This document shows, piece after piece, positions 42,157-49,126 of a stretch of DNA of 64,000 nt. Origin of the DNA: Actinomadura luzonensis (lineage in GTDB: Bacteria > Actinomycetota > Actinomycetes > Streptosporangiales > Streptosporangiaceae); contig NZ_JAKRKC020000001.1 of assembly GCF_022664455.2 (NCBI RefSeq), positions 5,089,001 through 5,153,000 on the forward strand. The letters are read 5' to 3'. The notes beneath the pieces were generated by a model that saw only the letters and a program-made list of their open reading frames with translations, was not told where the DNA came from and searched no databases. Made by a program: the position numbers and the translations under genes. Positions within the stretch are counted from its first letter, which is position 1, and every line of letters begins with the position of its first letter.

Positions 42157-42909
42157 ATGAGCACACCCCTCACCCAAGCCGACATCGACGGCGAGATCGC
42201 CGAGCTGCACCGGGCCCACGAGGGCGAGGAGGCGAACCAGCCGCTGCGCGACTTCGCCCCCTACCGCAGCAGCCTGCTCCGCCACCCCAAGCTGCCGCTG
42301 CTTGCCGTCAAGGACCCGGAGGCGGCCGAGCTGGCCGGGCCGGTGTTCGGCGTCACCGACGTGACCGCGCTCGACTCCGACCTCACCAGGCAGCACCTGG
42401 CCGAGCCGCTCGGCGAGCGCATCACCGTGCGCGGCCGGGTGCTCGACCGCGACGGGCGGCCGGTGCGCGGCCAGCTCGTCGAGGTGTGGCAGGCCAACGC
42501 CGCCGGCCGCTACCGGCACCAGCGCGACGACCACCCCGCCCCGCTCGACCCGAACTTCTCCGGCGTGGGGCGCTGCCTGACCGACGACGAGGGCCGCTAC
42601 TGCTTCACCACGATCAAGCCGGGGCCGTACCCGTGGCGCAACCACGTCAACGCCTGGCGGCCGGCGCACATCCACTTCTCGGTGTTCGGCACGGCGTTCA
42701 CGCAGCGGCTGGTCACCCAGATGTACTTCCCCGGCGACCCGCTGTTCCCCTACGACCCGGTGCTGCAGTCGGTGACCGACGAGCGGGCCAGGCAGCGGCT
42801 GGTGTCCGCCTACGACCACGACCTGTCCGTGCCCGAGATCTCGCTGGGCTACCGCTGGGACATCGTCCTCGACGGCCCGGCCGCGACCTGGATGGAGGAA
42901 GGCCGATGA
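42157..42909 (+). CDS. pcaH: protocatechuate 3,4-dioxygenase beta subunit (PcaH)
   Basis: Iron-bearing subunit of the intradiol dioxygenase that opens protocatechuate to 3-carboxy-cis,cis-muconate. 250 residues. The Fe(III) ligands are visible in order: Y119 (AAGRYRH), Y158 (PGPYPW), H171 and H173 (PAHIHFSVFG). The N-terminal HPKLPLLAVKDPEAAELAG is typical of the beta chain. It starts 6 nt after pcaF and overlaps pcaG by 4 nt. Confidence 0.95.
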   Translation: MSTPLTQADIDGEIAELHRAHEGEEANQPLRDFAPYRSSLLRHPKLPLLAVKDPEAAELAGPVFGVTDVTALDSDLTRQHLAEPLGERITVRGRVLDRDGRPVRGQLVEVWQANAAGRYRHQRDDHPAPLDPNFSGVGRCLTDDEGRYCFTTIKPGPYPWRNHVNAWRPAHIHFSVFGTAFTQRLVTQMYFPGDPLFPYDPVLQSVTDERARQRLVSAYDHDLSVPEISLGYRWDIVLDGPAATWMEEGR

Positions 42910-43433
42910 AGCCGACGCCCTCGCAGACGATCGGCCCGTTCTACGGCTTCGCGCTGCCGTTCCCCGGCGGCGGCGACCTCGCCGACGGCGGGATCACCGT
43001 ACAGGGGTACGTCCACGACGGCGCGGGCGCGCCGGTGCCGGACGCGCTGCTGGAGTTCTGGCAGGCCGACCCGTCCGGCGACCTGCGCGGCAGGCCGGGC
43101 TCGCTGCGGCGCGACCCGGTGAACGGGGCCGTCCTCGGCCGGCACGGCCTCGACTTCACCGGCTTCGGCCGGGTGCCGACCGACGCCGACGGCCGTTACG
43201 GGTTGCGCACGCTCATGCCGGGGAACGGCTACATCAGCGTGTGCGTGTTCGCCCGCGGCCTGCTCCACCACCTGTTCACCCGCGTCTACTTCGACGGCGA
43301 GGCGGCCTTCCTGGACACGCTGCCGCCCGGGCGGCGCGAGACGCTGCTGGCCCGGCAGGAGCGCGAGGGCGTCTACCGCTTCGACATCCACCTGCAGGGC
43401 GAGAAGGAGACGGTCTTCCTTGACTTCGGGTGA
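42906..43433 (+). CDS. pcaG: protocatechuate 3,4-dioxygenase alpha subunit (PcaG)
   Basis: Structural partner of PcaH, 175 residues, same fold but without the complete Tyr/Tyr/His/His iron set. It begins with the alpha-chain signature TPSQTIGPFYGFALPF and has LLEFWQADPSGDLRG and HHLFTRVYFDGE. It overlaps pcaH by ATGA, and its last 14 nt overlap pcaB. Confidence 0.94.
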   Translation: MKPTPSQTIGPFYGFALPFPGGGDLADGGITVQGYVHDGAGAPVPDALLEFWQADPSGDLRGRPGSLRRDPVNGAVLGRHGLDFTGFGRVPTDADGRYGLRTLMPGNGYISVCVFARGLLHHLFTRVYFDGEAAFLDTLPPGRRETLLARQEREGVYRFDIHLQGEKETVFLDFG

Positions 43434-44583
43434 CCCGGAGGCCGACCTCGGGCTGCTGTCCCCCATGCGGGGCGCGGCCGCCGAGACCGGCGACGTCGCC
43501 GTGCTGCGGGCCCTGCTGGACGCCGAGGTCGCGCTGACCCGCGCCCAGGCGGCGCTCGGGGCCGCGCCCGCGGAGGCGGCCGGGGCGGTGGCGGAGGCGG
43601 CCCGGGTGGCGGCCTTCGACCTGCCGGGGCTCGCCGCGCGGGCGCGCTCCGGCGGCAACCCGGTGATCCCGCTGGTGGCGGACCTGCGCGCGGCGGCCGG
43701 GCCGCACGGCGCGTACGTGCACCGGGGCGCGACCAGCCAGGACATCATGGACACGGCGCTCATGCTGGTGGCGCACCGGACGCTCGGCCCGGTTCTGGCG
43801 GACCTCGACCGGGTCGCCCGCGCTCTGGCCGGGCTGGCGGCCGCGCACCGCGACACCGTGATGGCCGCGCGGACGCTCACCCAGCAGGCGGTGCCGACCA
43901 CGTTCGGGCTGAAGGCAGCGGGCTGGCGCAGGCTCGTCCTCGACGCCCGCGACCGGCTGCGCGCCGCGAGGGACGCGCTCCCGGTGCAGCTCGGCGGCGC
44001 CGCCGGCACCCTGGCCGCCTTCCAGGACGACCTGCCGGGCCCGGGCGGCAACGGGGGCGGGGGCGGCGCGCTGCGGCTCGTGGCGCGGTTCGCGGCCGAG
44101 CTGGGGCTGGCCGAACCGGCGCTGCCCTGGCACGTGCTGCGCACCCCCGTCGCCGACCTGGCCGGGGCGCTCGCCTTCGCGTCGGGGGCGCTCGGCAAGC
44201 CGGCCGCCGACGTGCTGGTGTTGTCGCGGACCGAGGTGGGCGAGCTGTCCGAGGGCGTCGGCGGCGGCTCGTCGTCCATGCCGCACAAGCGCAACCCCGT
44301 CCGCGCCACCATGATCGCCGCGGCGGCCCGGCAGGTCCCGCCGCTGGCCGCCGTCCTGTACGCCTCCCTCGCCGCCGAGGACGAGCGTCCCCCCGGGGCC
44401 TGGCACGCCGAGTGGCAGCCCCTGCGCGAGTGCCTGCGCGTGGTCGCCGGGGCCGCCCGCGACGCCGCCGAGCTGGTCGAGGGCCTGCGGGTGCACCCGG
44501 AGCGCATGCGCGCGAACCTGACCCTGTCCGGCTCCACGGGCGCCGCCCGCGCCCTGGTGGAGCGGGCGATCGAGGAGGACTGA
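43420..44583 (+). CDS. pcaB: 3-carboxy-cis,cis-muconate cycloisomerase (PcaB)
   Basis: Fumarase/aspartase-superfamily enzyme that lactonises 3-carboxymuconate to gamma-carboxymuconolactone. 387 residues. The mobile loop signature GSSSMPHKRNP is near residue 283, and HRGATSQDIMDTA carries the other conserved region. It starts at TTG 43420 inside the end of pcaG, with AAGGAG 10 nt upstream. It is shorter than the 450-residue average; the C-terminal ADSL-type extension is missing, as in several actinobacterial PcaB. Confidence 0.9.
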   Translation: MTSGDPEADLGLLSPMRGAAAETGDVAVLRALLDAEVALTRAQAALGAAPAEAAGAVAEAARVAAFDLPGLAARARSGGNPVIPLVADLRAAAGPHGAYVHRGATSQDIMDTALMLVAHRTLGPVLADLDRVARALAGLAAAHRDTVMAARTLTQQAVPTTFGLKAAGWRRLVLDARDRLRAARDALPVQLGGAAGTLAAFQDDLPGPGGNGGGGGALRLVARFAAELGLAEPALPWHVLRTPVADLAGALAFASGALGKPAADVLVLSRTEVGELSEGVGGGSSSMPHKRNPVRATMIAAAARQVPPLAAVLYASLAAEDERPPGAWHAEWQPLRECLRVVAGAARDAAELVEGLRVHPERMRANLTLSGSTGAARALVERAIEED

Positions 44584-44585
44584 CG

Positions 44586-45671
44586 ATGCTGCAGCACGTG
44601 CTGGACGGGCCGGAGACCGGCGAGCCGCTGATCCTCGGGCCGTCGCTCGGCACGTCCCTGCGCCTGTGGGAGCCGCAGCTCGCCGCGCTGGCGCGCACGT
44701 TCCGGGTGCTGCGCTTCGACCTGCCCGGCCACGGCGGCTCCCCGCCCGCGCCCGTCGCCTCCGTCGGCGACCTGGCCGGGCTGGTGCTGGCGGCGGCCGA
44801 CGCGGCGGGCTTCGCGAGCTTCCACTACGCGGGCGTCTCGATCGGCGGCGCGATCGGCGCGAGCCTCGCGCTGCGCCACCCCGGGCGGGTGCGGTCACTG
44901 GCGATGGTCTGCTCCTCGGCCCGCTTCGGCGAGCCCGAGGCGTGGCGCGAGCGGGCCCGGCTGGTGCGCGCCGAGGGCACCGGCCCGCTGCTGGAGGCGA
45001 CGGCGGGGCGCTGGTTCGCCGGCCCGCCCGACCGGGCGCTGCTGGACGACCTGGCGGCGGCCGACCCCGAGGGGTACGCGGCCTGCTGCGACGCCCTGGC
45101 CGGTTACGACGTGCGCGGCGAGCTGGCCGCGATCAAGGCCCCCACCCTGGTCGTGGCGGGCCGCGACGACCCGGCGACGCCGCCCGCGCACGCCAGGGAG
45201 CTGGCCGACGGCATTCCCGGCGCGACGCTGGTCGAGCTGGCCGGCGCCGCCCACCTCGCCCCCGCCGACCAGCCGGAGCGGGTGACGGCGGCGCTGCTCG
45301 CCCACCTGCCGTCCGTGCCGGGCACGCGGGTGCGGCGCGAGGTGCTGGGCGACGCCCACGTGGACCGGGCCGCCGCCCGCACCACCCCGTTCACCAGGGA
45401 CTTCCAGGACTTCATCACCCGCTACGCGTGGGGCGAGATCTGGACCAGGCCCGGCCTGGACCGGCGCACCCGGAGCTGCGTCACGCTGACCGCGCTGGTC
45501 GCCCGCGGCCACCTGGAGGAGCTGGCCATGCACGTGCGCGCCGCCCTCCGCAACGGCCTGACGCCGGACGAGATCGGCGAGGTGCTGCTGCAGAGCGCCG
45601 TCTACTGCGGCGTGCCCGCCGCCAACGCCGCCTTCGCCGTCGCCCAGCGGGTGCTGGCCGAGGAGGAGTGA
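44586..45671 (+). CDS. pcaL: fused 3-oxoadipate enol-lactonase / 4-carboxymuconolactone decarboxylase (PcaL)
   Basis: A 361-residue bifunctional enzyme performing two consecutive steps. Residues 1-245 are PcaD, an alpha/beta-hydrolase (LDGPETGEPLILGPSLGTS, DLPGHGGS, nucleophile YAGVSIGG, GRDDPATPP, AGAAHLAP). Residues about 250-361 are PcaC (RREVLGDAHVDRA, FQDFITRYAWGEIWTRPGLDRRTRS, LEELAMHVRAALRNGLTPDEIGEVL). The fusion is known as PcaL in Rhodococcus and Streptomyces. It ends the operon and starts 2 nt after pcaB. Confidence 0.94.
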   Translation: MLQHVLDGPETGEPLILGPSLGTSLRLWEPQLAALARTFRVLRFDLPGHGGSPPAPVASVGDLAGLVLAAADAAGFASFHYAGVSIGGAIGASLALRHPGRVRSLAMVCSSARFGEPEAWRERARLVRAEGTGPLLEATAGRWFAGPPDRALLDDLAAADPEGYAACCDALAGYDVRGELAAIKAPTLVVAGRDDPATPPAHARELADGIPGATLVELAGAAHLAPADQPERVTAALLAHLPSVPGTRVRREVLGDAHVDRAAARTTPFTRDFQDFITRYAWGEIWTRPGLDRRTRSCVTLTALVARGHLEELAMHVRAALRNGLTPDEIGEVLLQSAVYCGVPAANAAFAVAQRVLAEEE

Positions 45672-45756
45672 GCCTGCTCACACTCCGGGCGTGAACGTCA
45701 CATCCCGGACGCCGGGCCGCCTCTCAGAGGTGTACCCGGCACAGTGAGGAGCCCCG

Positions 45757-46656
45757 ATGCCCGGCACCGACCCGACGGAGGTGTTCGCCGCCCACCGCGA
45801 GCTGCTGTTCTCCATGGTGTACAACATGCTCGGCAGCGTGTCCGACACCGAGGACGTGCTCCAGGAGACGTGGCTGGCCTGGGCGGCCCGCTCCGGCGAC
45901 GGCGACCTGGCCGCCGTCGAGCACCCGCGCGCCTACCTGGTGCGGGTCGCCGTCAACCAGGCCCTCGCCCAGCAGTCGGCGCTGCGCCGCCGCCGCGAGT
46001 CCTACGTCGGGTCGTGGCTGCCCGAGCCGCTGCTCACCGGGCCGGCCGCCGACAAGCCGGCCGCCGACGGGCCGTCCGCCGACGGGCAGACTGCCGAGTC
46101 GGTGTCGCTGGCGATGCTGGAGACGCTGAGCCCGCTGGAACGCGCGGTGTTCATCCTGCACGAGGTGTTCGCCTACCGGCACACCGAGATCGCCGCCCTG
46201 CTCGGGCGCAACCCGGCCGCGGTGCGGCAGCTCGCGCACCGGGCGCGCGAGCACGTGCGGGCCCGCCGCCCCCGCCGCCGGGTGGACGCCAGGACGCAGC
46301 GCGAGGTGACCGAGCGGTTCCTGGCGGCGGCGTTCGGCGGCGACCTGGAGGCGCTGCTGAAGCTGCTCGCGCCCGAGGTGACGCTCTGGTACGACGGCGG
46401 CGCCGACCGCCCGGCGCGCCCCGTCCACGGCGCGGACAAGGTGGCCCGGGTGCTCACGGGCACCGCGGCCCGGCTGGCCGGCGCGGCGGAGGTCCGCTAC
46501 CGGGAGGTCAACGGCGACCCGTCGGCGGTGGTGTTCGTCGCGGACGCCCCGTACGCCGTGATGGTCGTGGACCTGACCCCGGACGGCACCCAGGTCAGCG
46601 GCGTCTACACGGTCGGCGACCCCGGCAAGCTCGGCCACGTGCGCGAGGACGGCTGA
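45757..46656 (+). CDS. sigJ: ECF41-type RNA polymerase sigma factor (SigJ)
   Basis: A 299-residue sigma factor. Region 2 spans about 10-75 (VFAAHRELLFSMVYNMLGSVSDTEDVLQETWLAW), region 4 about 115-170 (LSPLERAVFILHEVFAYRHTEIAALLGRNPAAVRQLAHRAREHV), and there is a C-terminal SnoaL/NTF2-like domain (about 180-295). That extra domain, which tunes activity in place of an anti-sigma factor, defines ECF41. ECF41 genes are characteristically linked to carboxymuconolactone-decarboxylase-type targets, and here PcaL with such a domain is 86 bp upstream. AGTGAGGAG precedes ATG 45757. Confidence 0.9.
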   Translation: MPGTDPTEVFAAHRELLFSMVYNMLGSVSDTEDVLQETWLAWAARSGDGDLAAVEHPRAYLVRVAVNQALAQQSALRRRRESYVGSWLPEPLLTGPAADKPAADGPSADGQTAESVSLAMLETLSPLERAVFILHEVFAYRHTEIAALLGRNPAAVRQLAHRAREHVRARRPRRRVDARTQREVTERFLAAAFGGDLEALLKLLAPEVTLWYDGGADRPARPVHGADKVARVLTGTAARLAGAAEVRYREVNGDPSAVVFVADAPYAVMVVDLTPDGTQVSGVYTVGDPGKLGHVREDG

Positions 46657-46666
46657 CCGCCACGAA

Positions 46667-46760
46667 CCATGCTGGACGCCAGCTTTACCGGGCGAATGCG
46701 GACGAGCCGGTGACGGAGGGGCGCCGCGGCGACCATACTGCTACCGGTAATCCAGCGTGG
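46667..46760. repeat. long bulged inverted repeat between sigJ and tylF-like gene
   Basis: CCATGCTGGA (46667-46676) plus TTACCGG (46685-46691) pairs with CCGGTAA (46744-46750) plus TCCAGCGTGG (46751-46760). This gives 17 pairs, one a G-U in RNA, with an 8-nt bulge (CGCCAGCT) on the left arm and a loop of about 52 nt. It begins 11 bp after sigJ and ends 65 bp before the methyltransferase. It could be a terminator, a structured RNA or a decayed mobile-element end. Confidence 0.5.
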
Positions 46761-46824
46761 CCCGCACCCCACCCTGACTGATTCGCCGCGCCCGCGCGCG
46801 GTCGTACGCAGAAGGGGTCGTCAC

Positions 46825-47553
46825 ATGACAGAGAACACGTTGGCCGGCGAGACGTGGCTGCGGGGCGCCACCGGCGAGTGGCCGGAGCTGAGGGACAAGG
46901 TCACCTATCCCTCCCGCGCCCAGGTCCTTGAGCTGGCCGTGCAGCTCTCGCGGGCGGTGCCCGGCCACATCGTGGAGTTCGGCGTCTGGAAGGGCCACTC
47001 CACCCGGGTCATCAGGGACGAGCTGTGGCGGGCCCGGCTGTGGGACCGCCGGCAGCGCCGCAAGCGCATCTACGCCTGCGACTCCTTCCAGGGGCTGCCG
47101 GAGGGCTACGAGAACCTGCCGGCCGGCACCTTCGCCACGCCCGTGCCGCGGCTGAGCGGGGTGCGCGTGGTCGAGGGCTTCTTCGCCGACTCGCTGACCG
47201 CCGGGCTGGCCGCCGAGGTGGGCCGGGTCAGCCTGGCGCACCTGGACGCCGACCTGGAGTCGGCCACGGCGTGCGCGCTGGACTGGGTGACGCCGCTGCT
47301 CTCCGACGGCGCGCTGCTGCTGTTCGACGAGTTCTGCGGGGAGGACCCGGCCGAGTGCCGGGCCTTCGAGGAGTGGAGCGCGCGCACCGGCGTGCGGACG
47401 ACGCTGGTGGCGTTGTTCGGCAGGGAGCCGAGCGGCAAGGGCGGCATGACCGACCGGCGGGCGCTGTTCCAGGTGATCGGCGCCCGCCGGGTCAGGAAGG
47501 CTCCGCCGCTGCTCCCGGTCCGGCTGCGGCGGCGGCTGGCGGCTCGCTGGTGA
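46825..47553 (+). CDS. TylF/MycF-family SAM-dependent methyltransferase
   Basis: A 242-residue class I methyltransferase of the TylF family (PF05711), whose characterised members O-methylate macrolide sugars in a Mg-dependent way. The SAM-binding glycine-rich motif EFGVWKGHS is near residue 52, IYACDSFQGLPEG follows, and HLDADLESATACALDWVTPLLSDGALLLFDEF carries the metal-binding Asp residues. No sugar or polyketide genes flank it, so the substrate may be a cell-wall or glycopeptide sugar. It converges with, and overlaps by 62 bp, the PLP desulfhydrase gene. Confidence 0.85.
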   Translation: MTENTLAGETWLRGATGEWPELRDKVTYPSRAQVLELAVQLSRAVPGHIVEFGVWKGHSTRVIRDELWRARLWDRRQRRKRIYACDSFQGLPEGYENLPAGTFATPVPRLSGVRVVEGFFADSLTAGLAAEVGRVSLAHLDADLESATACALDWVTPLLSDGALLLFDEFCGEDPAECRAFEEWSARTGVRTTLVALFGREPSGKGGMTDRRALFQVIGARRVRKAPPLLPVRLRRRLAARW

Positions 47554-48477
47554 GCCAGCCGGCGTACCGGGAGGCGAGCAGGCCGGGCAGGCCGCCGGTG
47601 TGCACGAACACGATCCGGGTGCCCTTCGGGGCCTCGCGCGCGGCGGCGAACAGGCCGGCCATCGCCTTGGCGGTGTAGACCGGGTCGAGCAGCAGGGCGT
47701 CCGTCCGCGCCGCGGCGCGCAGCGCGGCGAGGGCGGCGTCGGTCGGCGCGCCGTACCCGTCGCCGGCCTGCCCGGTGTCCAGCCGGCACCGGCCGCGCGG
47801 GCGGGCAGCCCGGCGACGGCGGCGGCCTCTGCGGCCAGCTCCTGGACGGCGTCCGCCAGGCCGGGACGGGCGCCGACGTCCACGCCGAGCACCTTGCCGT
47901 GGTCGCCGAGCCCGGCGGCCAGCCCCGCCTGCGTGCCGCCGGAGCCGGCGGCGACCACCACCAGGCCGGGGTCCAGCCGGCCGGCCAGCTCGCGGCCCAC
48001 GTCCACGTAGGCGGAGGCGCCGAGCGGCGAGGAGCCGCCGATCGGGATCGCGCAGGGCCGCCGGCCCCGCGCGGCCAGCTCGCGGGCGCGCTCCTCGATG
48101 GCGGCCTCCATCGCGGCGTACGGCAGCGGGCCGCCGTCCAGCCAGCGGATGGCGGCGCCGAGCACGCGGTCGAGCAGCAGGTTGCCGCTGTCGTCGCCGG
48201 GGGTGAGCAGCAGGTCGCAGCCCAGCCCGGCGATGTTGGCGGCGGCGGCCGCCATCCTGGCGTGGTTGCTCTGCGCTCCCCCGCCGGTCACCAGGTGGTC
48301 GCAGCCCCGGGCGAGGGCGTCGGCGACGATCACGGCGAGCTTGCGGGCCTTGTTGCCGCCGCCCGCGAGGCCGGTCAGGTCGTCGCGCTTGACCCACAGG
48401 TCGCCGGGCCCGAGCCCGAGACGCCGGGCCAGGCCGGGCAGCGGATGCAGCGGGGTGGCGGGCACCGGGAGGATCAT
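47492..48477 (-). pseudogene. D-cysteine desulfhydrase/ACC deaminase-family PLP enzyme, frame broken by one base
   Basis: From ATG 48477 the frame encodes the N-terminal two-thirds: VKRDDLTGLAGGGNKARKL with the PLP lysine, GGGAQSNHARM and AAGSGGTQAG. Near 47785 the homology jumps frame to RLDTGQAGDGYGAPTDAALAALRAAARTD...DPVYTAKAM...FVHTGGLPGLL, ending at 47492. The span of 986 nt is one base short of 329 codons. The intact enzyme would release sulphide, pyruvate and ammonia from D-cysteine, or deaminate ACC. Either a sequence error or a recent inactivation. Its 3' end overlaps the convergent TylF-like gene. Confidence 0.75.
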
Positions 48478-48549
48478 CCGCCCATCGTGTCCGGGGCGCG
48501 GCGCACGGGCAAGCACCGCCGGCGGACGGCCGCGCCGTAGGGTTCAGGC

Positions 48550-48999
48550 ATGACGAGCACGGAGCGGCACGACGCCGAGGTCCGGGAGGCTGTGGTCCGG
48601 GAGGCTGTGGTCCGGGAGAAGGTGGCCTGGGTCCTCGTCCGCGACCACCAGGTGCTGATGACCCGCTGCCACGGCCGGGAGGTGTTCTACTTCCCCGGCG
48701 GGATGCGCGAGCCCGGCGAGTCGGACGCCCAGACCCTGGTCAGGGAGATCGACGAGGAGCTGCGGACGGCGATCGACCCGGCGACCATGGTGTTGTTCGG
48801 CACCTTCGAGGTCCCGCCCGACCGGCCGGGGCGGTCGGCCTTCCGGATGATCTGCTACACCGCCGGCCACCAGGGCCCGCTGACGCCGGCCAGGGAGATC
48901 GCCGAGAAGGCCTGGCTCGGGTACGCCGACCGGCACCGGGTGTCCCCCGTGGACTCCCTCGTCTTCCAGTCCCTGTACGACGGCGGCCTGCTGCGGTGA
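48550..48999 (+). CDS. NUDIX hydrolase
   Basis: A 149-residue pyrophosphohydrolase. The Nudix box GGMREPGESDAQTLVREIDEEL (about residues 54-75) keeps the catalytic REIDEE core, but the usual final Gly is absent (EELRT). The N-terminal tail has a tandem REAVV duplication coded by a 15-bp direct repeat (about 48586-48617). Substrate class (nucleotide or sugar nucleotide) cannot be told. It diverges from the broken desulfhydrase gene. Confidence 0.85.
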   Translation: MTSTERHDAEVREAVVREAVVREKVAWVLVRDHQVLMTRCHGREVFYFPGGMREPGESDAQTLVREIDEELRTAIDPATMVLFGTFEVPPDRPGRSAFRMICYTAGHQGPLTPAREIAEKAWLGYADRHRVSPVDSLVFQSLYDGGLLR

Positions 49000-49030
49000 C
49001 GGGCGCCTGCCTGTCCTGAACGCAAAGTGA

Positions 49031-49059
49031 CTGACTCGTTACGTGTCTGCGTGTATCCT
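49031..49059 (+). promoter_or_regulatory. promoter upstream of the PP2C gene
   Basis: CTGACT (49031-49036), 17-bp spacer, TATCCT (49054-49059). The next ATG (49066) is 6 nt away, the leaderless spacing seen elsewhere in this window, but it opens only an 18-codon frame. Confidence 0.45.
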
Positions 49060-49065
49060 GCCCGT

Positions 49066-49122
49066 ATGGGGGGTTTGATACTGCTTTCGTGCTCACCGAG
49101 CGTGAGTACGGGAACGGGCTGA
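49066..49122 (+). other. 18-codon leader ORF before the PP2C phosphatase
   Basis: ATG 49066 opens MGGLILLSCSPSVSTGTG and stops at TGA 49120-49122, 4 nt before the TTG start of the phosphatase. Its start codon is placed exactly for leaderless translation. Terminating ribosomes could re-initiate at the TTG, coupling the two. Alternatively the phosphatase starts here and a frame error separates them. Confidence 0.3.
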
Positions 49123-49126
49123 GGCG

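Noticed and set aside
45696..45722. ECF41-type promoter (TGTCACA-N16-CGTC) upstream of sigJ
   Set aside because: CGTCACA at 45696-45702 fits the -35, but the bases 16 nt later are not CGTC. Kept only as a remark in the SigJ finding.
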